A DNA stretch of 64,000 nucleotides. Origin: Pseudomonadota bacterium (GTDB lineage: Bacteria; Pseudomonadota; Gammaproteobacteria; Pseudomonadales; Moraxellaceae). Position 1 is the stretch's first letter. Each line of letters opens with the position of its first letter. The notes under the pieces are model-generated. The model was not told where the DNA came from and did no database searches. It saw nothing but the letters and a program-made list of their open reading frames with translations. This document shows, piece after piece, positions 42,822 through 53,249 of the stretch. The stretch lies in assembly GCA_021781515.1 (NCBI GenBank), contig JAJXWR010000001.1:26283-90282 (forward strand). Reading direction: 5' to 3'. Made by a program: the position numbers and the translations under genes.

Positions 42822-43559
42822 TCATAAGGGAATTTGCACCACGTCGTGGCCGATAGCGAATCCCTGGACGATTTTGCCGGATTTCTGGTGCTGAATGCGT
42901 ACCGTTTCGCCACGTGCGGCGTCATTAAGTGCAATGCCTACGTCACTCACTGTCAAACTTCCGGCAGTTGCTTCAATGATCACCTGGTCGCCCCGGTGCA
43001 CCAGTAGCGGGGGAGCAATATCCTGAGGTCCAACCAGCGTGCCCATACTCAAGTCTCGCCGGGCGGTGCTGTCAGCCACAGCGGCGATAGCGGAAAAATA
43101 ATTGCCGTGCAGCCAGGTAATATCTTCGGTTTTTAGTATCAGATTTTCAGCGGGAATATTTGCATGGCTACGAACTGGCACTTGAATGACCACAACGGGC
43201 GCTTTGACCTGAATGAGTACGCCTGCTCCACGTCGTCCGGGTATGCCCGGGCAGCGCAGATTCAGGGTGCTGCGTCCTGGTGTTGGGGTGAGTGTGGAAA
43301 ATTCCGGTTGCCATTCGGTAGGGCAGGGAGGCAAGGTGCTCAGATTGCCCAAAAAATGGATTTCGATCTGTGCTCCTGAAGGAAAATCAGCCGACTGTTG
43401 CAACTGATTGCGAAGCTGATTCTCCAGTGTTGTCGTTACGGAGGGGGGGGTGGGTGGGGCGTTGGCCATGTTGGGAGCGTTGTCCGCTGTTGCAGGGTGC
43501 GTTGCGACGAGCACATTGAGGAGAATGGCAATCAGGGTCGGGTATCGTGTTCGGATCAT
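42822..43559 (-). CDS. flgA: Flagellar P-ring assembly protein FlgA
   Basis: Signal peptide; SAF-type C-terminus (GAIVGPQDIAPPLLVHRGDQVIIEA-like); next to flgM. Confidence 0.92.
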   Translation of the reverse strand: MIRTRYPTLIAILLNVLVATHPATADNAPNMANAPPTPPSVTTTLENQLRNQLQQSADFPSGAQIEIHFLGNLSTLPPCPTEWQPEFSTLTPTPGRSTLNLRCPGIPGRRGAGVLIQVKAPVVVIQVPVRSHANIPAENLILKTEDITWLHGNYFSAIAAVADSTARRDLSMGTLVGPQDIAPPLLVHRGDQVIIEATAGSLTVSDVGIALNDAARGETVRIQHQKSGKIVQGFAIGHDVVQIPL

Positions 43560-43870
43560 TGGGAAGTGGCTGGCCGTCAGGAAAAATAATTCAAGTATTG
43601 CAGAAAATGCGACAAATTGCGGGGATGAGTCATAATAAATGAATTTTTACAACCCCCTTTTACGGTAAAACTCAGCATTTGCCTAGTGAATTTTGTGCCA
43701 GCTGGTAAAAAATCATTTCAAAAATACTGGAATGTGCAAGAAAGTGATGGTAAGATACGCCTCGCCGATGTTTCGGGTGCCATTATTTGCCTTGTGGTGA
43801 ATTTCCGGTAACGGTTTTTTGGGTGCCCGGCTTGGTTAACGTTAACTGGTTACTTGAGAGACTTTACATC

Positions 43871-44173
43871 ATGCAGATCAAGAAGATTGCGATCTCCGCC
43901 GCTATTGTTGCCACGTTGGCCATGGCTGGCTGCGCTAAGAAAGACGACGCCGCTGCTCCCGCTGCTGACGCTGCTGCTCCAGCACCTGCTGCTGACGCTG
44001 CTGCTGCTGCTCCGGCTGCTGCTCCTGCTGCTCCTGCTGCTGCTCCGGCCGCTGCACCGGCTGCTGCTCCTGCCGCTGGTGCTGCACCGGCTGCTGACGC
44101 AGCTGCTGCTCCTGCTCCAGCTGCTCCTGCCGCTGACGCTGCTGCTCCGGCTGCTCCTGCTGCACCAAAGTAA
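43871..44173 (+). CDS. Ala/Pro-rich low-complexity lipoprotein
   Basis: Lipobox LAMAGC; remainder almost entirely Ala/Pro/Asp; followed by a terminator. Confidence 0.85.
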   Translation: MQIKKIAISAAIVATLAMAGCAKKDDAAAPAADAAAPAPAADAAAAAPAAAPAAPAAAPAAAPAAAPAAGAAPAADAAAAPAPAAPAADAAAPAAPAAPK

Positions 44174-44192
44174 TCGACTTCTGTCGGTTCAG

Positions 44193-44220
44193 AAAAAGGG
44201 CACTTTGTGCCCTTTTTTTT
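44193..44220 (+). terminator. Rho-independent terminator
   Basis: aaaaagggcac-ttt-gtgcccttttt followed by a T run. Confidence 0.9.
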
Positions 44221-44251
44221 GTCTTTTTTGTCTGAATTTTCAAATCCTATT

Positions 44252-45019
44252 ATGGAAAAATCATCCAAGTCACGCTGGAAAGAGGTGGTTAATCCGCAGG
44301 GCAGGGTGTTGCCAGTGCGGGTATTACGCCATGCAGGCAAGCGAATGATCAAGATGCGCTCAACGGCAGAGGGGATTGAAATCCGTATGCCACATGGGGC
44401 TGTTGAAAAAGAACTGTTCCCCATGCTGTTTCATCACTGGCCCTTATTAGAGCAAGGTTATGATAATGCCAGGGCCGCTCGGGTAAAAACCGGCCAACGA
44501 CCGGACTATGTTTATTATCAGGGGGAGCGGTATGTGGCGGAGATGGTACCGGACACCCGGTCTTTTGTGGATCTTGGGGCTCAGAAAATAATTTTCCATA
44601 TGGAACAGCCGTCGCCTGAGGCGTTGTTTGCGCTCTGGAAGCAGTGGTGCGCTGCCCGAGCGCAGGCTGAGTTGCCCGAGCGCTTCTGGGGGTTGGTGCA
44701 TTCCCTGCAGGCGGCCGGACTGGTTCCGCAGAAACTGGTGCTCAAAAAAATGCGGGCCAGTTGGGGACGCTGCGACAGCAATGGACAAATCGCATTGGCG
44801 CAGAGCCTGATTTGTGTGCCGGTGCTCTTGCAGCAGTATGTGATGATACATGAACTGTGTCATCTGCGGCATTTGAATCACGGCAAGGATTTTTATCGGT
44901 TGCTTGAGCAACTCCTCCCGGAATGGCGTGTTCAGCGTCAGTGTTTAGGTCACTGGCGCTACAGTGAGTTTTTGTTGGTCGATTTTGTCGGCCAAGGTGG
45001 CGGGGGGGCTGAAAATTAG
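44252..45019 (+). CDS. YgjP-like (DUF45) metal-dependent hydrolase
   Basis: HELCHLRHLNHGKDFY zinc motif. Confidence 0.9.
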   Translation: MEKSSKSRWKEVVNPQGRVLPVRVLRHAGKRMIKMRSTAEGIEIRMPHGAVEKELFPMLFHHWPLLEQGYDNARAARVKTGQRPDYVYYQGERYVAEMVPDTRSFVDLGAQKIIFHMEQPSPEALFALWKQWCAARAQAELPERFWGLVHSLQAAGLVPQKLVLKKMRASWGRCDSNGQIALAQSLICVPVLLQQYVMIHELCHLRHLNHGKDFYRLLEQLLPEWRVQRQCLGHWRYSEFLLVDFVGQGGGGAEN

Positions 45020-45049
45020 AGTAATTGCTCTGGAGTAATTACTCTAATT
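45014..45049. repeat. 13-bp perfect inverted repeat, 10-nt loop
   Basis: aattagagtaatt ... aattactctaatt, spanning the YgjP-like stop codon. Confidence 0.95.
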
Positions 45050-45186
45050 CAATGATTTAATTAAATAAAAGTAAAATAAAACCACTTTGGCTCTAGCAAT
45101 TTGTACGATAGACGTTACACTGTAGCACATGCCTGCACGGAGGGTGTGCGGTACTGAATGCAGATCAACAAGAGGGAGCCGTAGCG

Positions 45187-47172
45187 ATGCAATATCTGGT
45201 GACTGGAGCAACCGGGTTTATCGGGAAATTTCTGGTAGAAAAACTGTTGGCCCGGGGTGGTGAGGTATATGTGCTGGTTCGTTCTGGCAGCGCCGCTAAA
45301 TTTAATCAGCTCAGGCAGCGTTGTCTGAATGATGCGGATCGATTACATATTGTCTCTGGTGATATCTCCCAGCCTTATCTGGGACTGTCAGAGGCAGACC
45401 GGGATGCGCTGGAAGGAAAAATTGATCATTTTTTTCATCTGGCGGCGATTTATGACATCAAGGCCAGTGAAGAAGCGCAGGTGGCGGCCAATGTATTGGG
45501 CACCAAATATGTCTTGCAGGCGGCAGAAGCGCTGAAGGTCAAACATTTGCACTATACCAGTTCGATTGCCGTTGCCGGGTTGTATCAGGGGACGTGGCGT
45601 GAAGACATGTTTGATGAGGCTGAAAAACTGATTAATCCGTATCTGCGCACCAAACACGAAGCAGAGCGGATGGTTCGGGAAACTTGCACTGTGCCTTATC
45701 AGATTTATCGTCCTGGTATGGTGGTGGGGCATTCTAAAACCGGAGAAATTGATAAAATTGATGGGCCGTATTATTTCATGCGTCTCATTAAAAAATTACG
45801 TTCTGCCCTGCCTCCCTGGGTGCCGATGCTGGGGGTTGAAGGCGGGCGGTTGAATATAGTACCGGTCGATTATGTGGTCGATGCCATGGATTATCTGGCG
45901 CATCGGGAAGGACTGGATGGGCAGGTTTTTCATCTGACGGATCCCAAGCCTTTCAAGGTGGGCGAGGTGATGAATCTTTTTGCCGATGCGGCGGGTGCTC
46001 CCAAGTTTACCATGCGTATTGATGCACGGATGGCTGCATTTATTCCAAAGTCAATTACTGGGCCTGTGGGTAAATTGCCACCGGTGCGGCGGCTGCGTCA
46101 GCAGTTTCTTAAGGATTTGCAGATTCCCGAAGAGGCCTTGGGTTTTCTTACCTACCCGACAAAGTTTGACTGTCGGGACACGCAAAGGGAACTGAAAGAC
46201 TCGGGAATCAGTTGTCCCCCACTCAATACTTATGCGGGGGTGCTCTGGGATTACTGGTTGCGCAATCTGGATCCGGACTTGTTTGTGGATCGGACACTGG
46301 CCGGTAACATGGCCAACAAGGTGGTGGTCATCACGGGTGCCTCTTCGGGTATCGGGAAAGCCACGGCCTTGCGTCTGGCAGAAACGACGGCCCGAATTGT
46401 GCTGGTGGCCCGTGATCCGGAAAAACTGCAATCGACGCGTGCGGAAATTGAAGCATTGGGTGGTAAGGCGTGGCAGTACAGTGCTGATGTCTCCAGTATG
46501 GAGGATTGTGACCGGTTGATTGCGGAGATTCTGGGTGAACATGGCCAGGTCGATGTGTTGATCAACAATGCCGGTCGGTCCATTCGTCGGGGCGTGTCGG
46601 CGGCCTATGAACGCTTCCATGACTATGAGCGGACCATGCAACTGAATTATTTCGGGGCACTGCGGCTGATCATGCGGTTGATGCCGCATTTTGAGGCGCG
46701 TCATTCCGGTCATGTGATTAATATTTCGTCGATCGGTGTGTTGACCAATGCGCCCAGGTTCTCGGCTTATGTCGCCTCGAAGGCGGCGCTGGATGCGTTT
46801 TCCCGTTGTGCTGCATCGGAGTTTTCTGATCAGGGAATTCACTTTACGACGATCAACATGCCCTTGGTGCGTACGCCGATGATCGCGCCGACGAAAATTT
46901 ACGATCATGTGCCAGCCATCAGTCCGGAAGAAGCCGCCGATATGATTTGTGATGCAATGATCAGTCGCAAGAAGCGAATTGCGACTCGTCTGGGGATTTT
47001 TGGTCAGGTGCTGCATTTTATTATGCCGAAAACCACAGAAATCATCATGAATACCGGGTTTAAGATGTTCCCGGATTCGGATGCGGCACGGAGTGGCAAA
47101 AGCACAGAACCGACCCCCCCGACGACAGAACAGATGGCCTTTGCGTATCTGATGAAGGGGATTCACTGGTAA
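45187..47172 (+). CDS. Fatty acyl-CoA/ACP reductase, two-domain alcohol-forming type
   Basis: 661 aa; N-terminal NAD-binding reductase domain (TGATGFIGKFLVEKLL) plus C-terminal SDR (TGASSGIG, YVASK); closely resembles Marinobacter Maqu_2507 as recalled. Confidence 0.9.
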   Translation: MQYLVTGATGFIGKFLVEKLLARGGEVYVLVRSGSAAKFNQLRQRCLNDADRLHIVSGDISQPYLGLSEADRDALEGKIDHFFHLAAIYDIKASEEAQVAANVLGTKYVLQAAEALKVKHLHYTSSIAVAGLYQGTWREDMFDEAEKLINPYLRTKHEAERMVRETCTVPYQIYRPGMVVGHSKTGEIDKIDGPYYFMRLIKKLRSALPPWVPMLGVEGGRLNIVPVDYVVDAMDYLAHREGLDGQVFHLTDPKPFKVGEVMNLFADAAGAPKFTMRIDARMAAFIPKSITGPVGKLPPVRRLRQQFLKDLQIPEEALGFLTYPTKFDCRDTQRELKDSGISCPPLNTYAGVLWDYWLRNLDPDLFVDRTLAGNMANKVVVITGASSGIGKATALRLAETTARIVLVARDPEKLQSTRAEIEALGGKAWQYSADVSSMEDCDRLIAEILGEHGQVDVLINNAGRSIRRGVSAAYERFHDYERTMQLNYFGALRLIMRLMPHFEARHSGHVINISSIGVLTNAPRFSAYVASKAALDAFSRCAASEFSDQGIHFTTINMPLVRTPMIAPTKIYDHVPAISPEEAADMICDAMISRKKRIATRLGIFGQVLHFIMPKTTEIIMNTGFKMFPDSDAARSGKSTEPTPPTTEQMAFAYLMKGIHW

Positions 47173-47312
47173 TCGTTGGTGTTTGGCTAGAATATTGCAA
47201 CCCACCATACTTTAGTCTGAGACTGAAGTCTGGTGGGCTCTGGCAAGTCTTTCGTTGGTATTCGTTCTGCGGAACTAGAAGTTCCGCTTCATGATGCACA
47301 ATTCACGACAAA

Positions 47313-48494
47313 TCAGGACAGCGACTTACGTAGCCGTTCAAGGGCCTGCTGCAGGATGGCGTTAGAAGTGGCATAGGAAATCCGCATATGTCCGTCCAGA
47401 CCGAAAGCAGATCCAGGAACGACCGCAATACCGGCTTCATTGAGCAGGTATTCTGAAAATTTGAGGTCGTTCTCCAGCTTCAGTGAATCAATGGCTCCCT
47501 GAACATTTGCAAAGGCGTAAAAAGCCCCATCGGCTTTCGAGCAACTGATTCCTGGAATGTGGTTCAGTGCTTCCACCACAAAATCGTGACGCTCCTTAAA
47601 CGCTTGCACCATGGGCAGCAGGACGTCCTGAGGACCGTTCAGGGCCGCTTCGGCAGCCACCTGGGAGATGGATGTGGGATTGGAAGTGGATTGGGACTGG
47701 ACGTTTTTCATGGCATTGATTAAGGGTTTCGGTCCGGCACAATAGCCAATCCGCCAGCCCGTCATGGCATAGGCTTTAGAAACGCCATTGAGGACAATGC
47801 TCCGGTCGTACAGATCAGGAGCGACCGTTACGATATTTTCAAATTTTTCGGCACTCCAGATAATATGTTCGTACATGTCATCGGTGGCAATCAATACCTG
47901 TGGGTGTTTGCGCAGTACATTCGCCAGTTGTAAAAGTTCCTCGCGGCTGTAGACCATTCCGGTGGGGTTGGAAGGGGAGTTGAGCACCAGCAGACGTGTT
48001 TTTGGAGTAATGGCCGCTTCCAGCTGGCTGGCGGTCATTTTATACTGTTGTTCCTGCGGACAGATGACTGGCACCGGAACACCATCGGCAATCAGCACCA
48101 TGTCGGGATAAGAGACCCAGTACGGTGCAGGAATAATGACTTCATCACCCGGATTAAGCAGCGCCAGAGCGAGGTTGAAGAAACTTTGTTTGCCACCACA
48201 GGACACCAGAATTTGCGCCGGGTCATAATCCAGTCCTTGGTCGCGTTTGAATTTGGCAATAATCGCTTTTTTCAGGCTGGGCGTCCCATCTACTGCTGTA
48301 TAGCGGGTAAACCCTTGATGAATCGCCTGGATGGCTGCTGTTTTGATATGTTCAGGGGTTTCAAAGTCCGGTTCACCAGCACCAAGACCAATGATATCCT
48401 TGCCAGCAGCTTTTAGTTCCGCCGCACGGTTGGTCACTGCCAGTGTGGGAGAGGGTTTGATGGCCTGTACACGTCGGGAAAGAATAATACTCAC
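47313..48494 (-). CDS. Aspartate/aromatic aminotransferase, class I
   Basis: GAGEPDFETP; NGVSKAYAMTGWRIGY PLP lysine region; GTG 48494. Confidence 0.95.
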   Translation of the reverse strand: MSIILSRRVQAIKPSPTLAVTNRAAELKAAGKDIIGLGAGEPDFETPEHIKTAAIQAIHQGFTRYTAVDGTPSLKKAIIAKFKRDQGLDYDPAQILVSCGGKQSFFNLALALLNPGDEVIIPAPYWVSYPDMVLIADGVPVPVICPQEQQYKMTASQLEAAITPKTRLLVLNSPSNPTGMVYSREELLQLANVLRKHPQVLIATDDMYEHIIWSAEKFENIVTVAPDLYDRSIVLNGVSKAYAMTGWRIGYCAGPKPLINAMKNVQSQSTSNPTSISQVAAEAALNGPQDVLLPMVQAFKERHDFVVEALNHIPGISCSKADGAFYAFANVQGAIDSLKLENDLKFSEYLLNEAGIAVVPGSAFGLDGHMRISYATSNAILQQALERLRKSLS

Positions 48495-48659
48495 AGCAGT
48501 TACCTCGCTCAGAAGCGTTGAAGAGGGGGACGAAAGTGGTCTGGCCAACCGGCAAACGCAATCTGATCGTTATGCGCAGCAACGTTTAGCACGCAATTAT
48601 GATATACCCTGACCGAATAGATGTCACTAATTGCGTAGTCGAATCAGGAGAGGCGGTGG

Positions 48660-50660
48660 ATGAAAGATTTTTTTCAGTTACATAGTCACTATGCGCTGGC
48701 TGGCGATCAGCCGCAAGCAGTGCGTCGATTGCTGGAGGGCTTGCATGCAGGGATGCGGCATCAGACCTTGCTGGGAGTAACGGGGTCAGGCAAGACCTTT
48801 ACGATGGCCAATGTCATTGCGGCAATGCAACGCCCGACCTTGGTCATGGCGCACAATAAAACGCTGGCAGCACAGTTGTATGGAGAACTACGCAGTTTTT
48901 TTCCGGACAATGCCGTCGAGTATTTCGTGTCTTACTACGATTATTATCAACCAGAGGCCTATGTACCGTCTTCGGACACATATATTGAAAAAGATGCGTC
49001 GGTCAATGCGCATATTGAACAGATGCGGCTGTCAGCGACCCGGGCCCTGCTGGAACGGCGCGATGCAATAATTGTGGCGACGGTGTCTGCCATCTACGGC
49101 CTTGGGGATCCTGAGGCGTATCTGAAAATGTTACTCCACATTTCCCGGGGTGATCGGATGGATCATCGAGCTATTCTTCGTCGGCTGGCGGAAATGCAGT
49201 ACACCCGCAATGATGTGGATCTGGTGCGTGGCTCCTATCGGGTACGCGGCGATGTCATTGATGTATTTCCGGCGGATTCTGAGGCAGAAGCGGTCAGGTT
49301 GGAACTGTTTGATGAGGAAGTGGAATCGATTCGCTGGTTTGATCCGTTGACAGGAAAAGTGCTACGTTCCATGCCACGGGTAACGTTATATCCGAAATCG
49401 CATTACGTGACACCGGCGGAGCGGATTCATAAGGCGATTCCCCAAATCCAGGACGAATTGAAGGCACGGCTGGCGTATTTCAGGGGCCTCGATAAACGGG
49501 TTGAAGAACAGCGCCTGGAACAGCGAACCTGTTTTGATATTGAGATGTTGCAACAGTTGGGTTATTGCACCGGTATCGAGAATTATTCACGGTTTTTATC
49601 GGGGCGTTTACCGGGTGAGCCGCCGCCGACTTTGTTTGACTATGTGCCTCCGGATGCGCTGTTGTTTCTGGATGAATCACATGTAACGGTGCCGCAGATC
49701 GGAGCGATGTATAAAGGCGATCGTTCCCGCAAGGAAAATCTGGTTAATTTTGGTTTTCGCCTACCTTCGGCGCTGGATAACCGACCCATGCAATTTCAGG
49801 AATGGGAGAAAATTGCGCCACAGTGCATTTTTGTTTCTGCCACCCCAGGGAGTTATGAAGCAGAGCATGCCTTACAGGTTGTTGAACAGGTGGTACGGCC
49901 CACTGGATTGCTGGATCCTTTAGTAGAAGTTCGTCCGGCATCGACACAGGTTGATGATCTGCTCGGAGAAATTCGCAACAGTGTGGCACTCCAGGAACGG
50001 GTGCTGGTGACGACGCTGACGAAACGACTGGCCGAGCATCTGACGGAATTTCTTCTGGAACAGGGGGTTAAGGCGCGCTATCTGCATTCAGACATAGAAA
50101 CGGTTGAACGCGTTGAAATTATCCGGGATTTGCGTATGGGCGTGCTGGATGTTCTAGTGGGAATCAACCTGCTGCGAGAAGGGCTGGATATGCCGGAAGT
50201 GGCGCTGGTCGCCATTCTGGATGCGGATAAGGAAGGATTCCTGCGCTCGGAACGGTCGCTGGTTCAAACCATGGGCCGGGCAGCGCGACATTTGCACGGA
50301 CGAGCTATCCTGTATGCGGACAAGGTGACCGGTTCGATGCAGCGAGCCATGGATGAAACCCATCGACGCCGCCTTATACAACAGTCCTTTAATGAAACAC
50401 ACGGTATTGTGCCGCAGGGAGTGCATCGGCCGATACTGGATATTCTGGAGGGGGCTGTCCGGAATGCCCCGGATGCTGTAGCCGTTCCGCTAAACGAAGC
50501 GACAGAAAATTCTGGGTGTTACGATCCCTTGCAGGCGCTACAGCAAATCCGGGTACTGGAGGCACAAATGCTGGATAAAGCCAGAGCACTGGAGTTTGAG
50601 GCAGCGGCGCAGTTGCGTGATAAAATCCGTATATTGAAGGAAAAGGCCTTTATCAGCTGA
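48660..50660 (+). CDS. uvrB: Excinuclease ABC subunit B
   Basis: UvrB helicase motifs; C-terminal UVR domain. Confidence 0.98.
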   Translation: MKDFFQLHSHYALAGDQPQAVRRLLEGLHAGMRHQTLLGVTGSGKTFTMANVIAAMQRPTLVMAHNKTLAAQLYGELRSFFPDNAVEYFVSYYDYYQPEAYVPSSDTYIEKDASVNAHIEQMRLSATRALLERRDAIIVATVSAIYGLGDPEAYLKMLLHISRGDRMDHRAILRRLAEMQYTRNDVDLVRGSYRVRGDVIDVFPADSEAEAVRLELFDEEVESIRWFDPLTGKVLRSMPRVTLYPKSHYVTPAERIHKAIPQIQDELKARLAYFRGLDKRVEEQRLEQRTCFDIEMLQQLGYCTGIENYSRFLSGRLPGEPPPTLFDYVPPDALLFLDESHVTVPQIGAMYKGDRSRKENLVNFGFRLPSALDNRPMQFQEWEKIAPQCIFVSATPGSYEAEHALQVVEQVVRPTGLLDPLVEVRPASTQVDDLLGEIRNSVALQERVLVTTLTKRLAEHLTEFLLEQGVKARYLHSDIETVERVEIIRDLRMGVLDVLVGINLLREGLDMPEVALVAILDADKEGFLRSERSLVQTMGRAARHLHGRAILYADKVTGSMQRAMDETHRRRLIQQSFNETHGIVPQGVHRPILDILEGAVRNAPDAVAVPLNEATENSGCYDPLQALQQIRVLEAQMLDKARALEFEAAAQLRDKIRILKEKAFIS

Positions 50661-50786
50661 GGGGGTGCGGGGTTGAGTGATAGCCCGGTTGAATGATGCT
50701 GCAGGTAATTCGTGTTTTTTTGCAGGGTTGGGCGCATAATATACAGGATGTTTTTTCGGTGCAGCTTCAGTGCAGGTTGGTGTCCA

Positions 50787-52268
50787 ATGCAGACAGTACG
50801 TACCCGGATAGCCCCCTCTCCCACGGGTGATCCTCATGTGGGAACCGCATATATTGCGCTTTTTAATTTGTGTTTTGCCCGTCAGCATGGCGGTCAGTTT
50901 ATCCTGCGGATCGAAGATACCGATCAGGTACGTTCGACGGCGGCCTCAGAACAGCAGATTTTGCAGGCATTGCGCTGGGCGGGACTGGAATGGGATGAGG
51001 GGCCGGATGTTGGCGGTCCTTATGGGCCATACCGACAGAGCGAACGTAGCGCAATCTATCGGCAGTACACGCAGGAGTTGATTGAGCGTGGCCACGCATT
51101 TCACTGTTTCTGTAGCGCTGAACGGCTGGATCAGTTGCGTAATGAGCAAATGATGTTGGGGCAAAATCCGGGCTATGACGGTTATTGTCTGCAACTGTCG
51201 CAACAGGAAGTATCGGAACGTCTGGCATCGGCTCAACCGCATGTCGTGCGCCTCAAAGTGCCGGTGGATGGTACTTGTGTAATTGATGATCTGTTGCGCG
51301 GGCGCATAGAAATCCCTTGGTCGCAGGTGGATATGCAGGTGTTGATGAAAGCAGACGGGCTACCGACGTATCATCTGGCCAATGTGGTGGATGATCATCT
51401 GATGCAGATCACGCATGTTTTGCGTGGGGAAGAATGGATTAGCTCCGCCCCCAAACATCAACTGATCTATCAGTACCTGGGCTGGAATATGCCGATGCTG
51501 TGTCATATGCCACTGTTACGCAATCCCGATAAAAGTAAATTATCCAAACGTAAAAATCCGACGTCCATTTTGTATTACCAAAGTATGGGGTATTTGCCGC
51601 AGGCGATGTTGAATTACCTGGGACGGATGGGCTGGTCCATGCCGGATGAACGTGAAAAATTCACGTTACAGGAAATGATTGATGCCTTTGATCTGTCGCG
51701 GGTGTCGCTGGGAGGGCCTGTATTTGATGTGGAAAAGCTGGATTGGCTGAATGCCTTGTGGTTGCGTGAAATGTCGCCGTCGGCGTTAATGCAGGCCTTT
51801 GTGGAGTGGAAAATGCACACAGCGTATGTGGCGCGTGTGTTGTCGCAAATACAGCCGCGTATCCAGCGTCTGTCCGATGCGGCAGATTGGGCAGCTTTCT
51901 TTTTTAGTGGACAAGTTGCTGTTCGTCCCGATAGTTTTTTGCATAAACGCCTGACGGAAACGCAGGTGCGGCAAATTTTGCAATGGATGTTGTGGGCGGC
52001 TGAACAAATCCAACCGTGGGATAGTGCGGCGGTGGAGCGGATTTGTGGTGCAGGGGCACAGGCGCTGGAGTTGAAATTACGTGACTTTATGGCACCGGTG
52101 TTTGTGGCTGTTTCGGGTAAAACATCGAGTACGCCGGTAATGGAAGCCATGGTGATTCTGGGGGCAGATCTGGTGCGGGCGCGTTTGCGTCACGCATTGC
52201 AGGTACTGGGAGGGATGGATGCGCCTGGAATGGCGACGTTACAGAAGTTATGGCAGCCGCATTCCTGA
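50787..52268 (+). CDS. gltX: Glutamyl-tRNA synthetase
   Basis: [24 protein letters not shown]. Confidence 0.97.
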   Translation: MQTVRTRIAPSPTGDPHVGTAYIALFNLCFARQHGGQFILRIEDTDQVRSTAASEQQILQALRWAGLEWDEGPDVGGPYGPYRQSERSAIYRQYTQELIERGHAFHCFCSAERLDQLRNEQMMLGQNPGYDGYCLQLSQQEVSERLASAQPHVVRLKVPVDGTCVIDDLLRGRIEIPWSQVDMQVLMKADGLPTYHLANVVDDHLMQITHVLRGEEWISSAPKHQLIYQYLGWNMPMLCHMPLLRNPDKSKLSKRKNPTSILYYQSMGYLPQAMLNYLGRMGWSMPDEREKFTLQEMIDAFDLSRVSLGGPVFDVEKLDWLNALWLREMSPSALMQAFVEWKMHTAYVARVLSQIQPRIQRLSDAADWAAFFFSGQVAVRPDSFLHKRLTETQVRQILQWMLWAAEQIQPWDSAAVERICGAGAQALELKLRDFMAPVFVAVSGKTSSTPVMEAMVILGADLVRARLRHALQVLGGMDAPGMATLQKLWQPHS

Positions 52269-52390
52269 ATAGATGACCTGAAAATAGACGACCTGAAACC
52301 CAGTTTTTTGCAGCAAAGGGAGTTGACAAGTAACGGCGCTCTGCATAAAATGCGCCCCTCAACGATGATTGGCTCAGGTCGTCATTGAAG

Positions 52391-52465
<75 letters not shown>

Positions 52466-52580
52466 ACGTGTGGTTGCAATCTTGAGACTATCTTGATGCA
52501 AAACAGCACGTCAGGATGTTTGAACAGTAATCGATTGTGGTTTTACTGTTCACCTGGAACCTGAGCAAGAAGTAACTGTT

Positions 52581-52656
52581 GTCCCCATCGTCTAGAGGCC
52601 TAGGACATCGCCCTTTCACGGCGGTAACCGGGGTTCGAATCCCCGTGGGGACGCCA
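52581..52656 (+). tRNA. tRNA-Glu (TTC), CCA encoded
   Basis: GTCCCCATCGTCTAGAGGCC.. anticodon loop CTTTCAC; GTGGGGACGCCA end. Confidence 0.97.
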
Positions 52657-52951
52657 TTTTTCTGTGGTTTGTAGCTTGCGTAGTGCGGTTGCAGTAAAAC
52701 CACTGTCAGTGTATGGTCGGGTGTTGCCACCTGTCAGGATATTCAGGTCTATCCTCTGGTGTTCTCTTGCGCATCCTGCTGGGGCAGGTGCCTTACTTTG
52801 CAAATCAGTCGAGTTTGCAACCAGGGGGATGAATTTCTCTCCGTCCCTGATTGATCCCCTCTTTCTTTGTCGCTTTCCAGAAAAAAATTAAGTGCTCTTC
52901 GGATAAGATTCTTTTGGGCTTAAATTGCTTTTGGTAGATTGCTCTGACACT

Positions 52952-52974
52952 CCCCATGGCTAAAGCCAGGGGGT
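52952..52974. mobile_element. IS200/IS605-type end hairpin (solo remnant)
   Basis: ccccatggctaaagccaggggg; tggct/agcca plus cccc/gggg stem; same core as 25504-25524. Confidence 0.55.
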
Positions 52975-53249
52975 TCTCTGTTTATTTTGGGGCATAGGAT
53001 ATTACTCCTACTCAGACCAAGCAGAGAACTTTTGACGCCAACTGCTCCTGAGCAGGAAACTTCGGTACCCCTGGTCAGCAAACCCTAAACAGGGCAGCGT
53101 TATTCTGGTGATTCTACTTACTGAATGTATTGGCAATTGATTTATTGGTGCTGAAACTATCACGCATTTCCCTAGGGTAAAAATGGTATTGCGTCCAGAA
53201 CTGGCTATAATCAGCTCATTCACCACCATGGCAGTAAACGGGCTGATCT

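Noticed and set aside
43854-44424. Leu-rich plus-strand and Ala/Gln-rich minus-strand ORFs over the lipoprotein gene
   Set aside because: Low-complexity GCT/CCT DNA keeps all frames open; only the lipobox frame has a credible start, signal and terminator.
53008-53229. 73-aa minus-strand ORF upstream of the coiled-coil gene
   Set aside because: No recognisable family; more likely non-coding DNA near the IS605-like hairpin.
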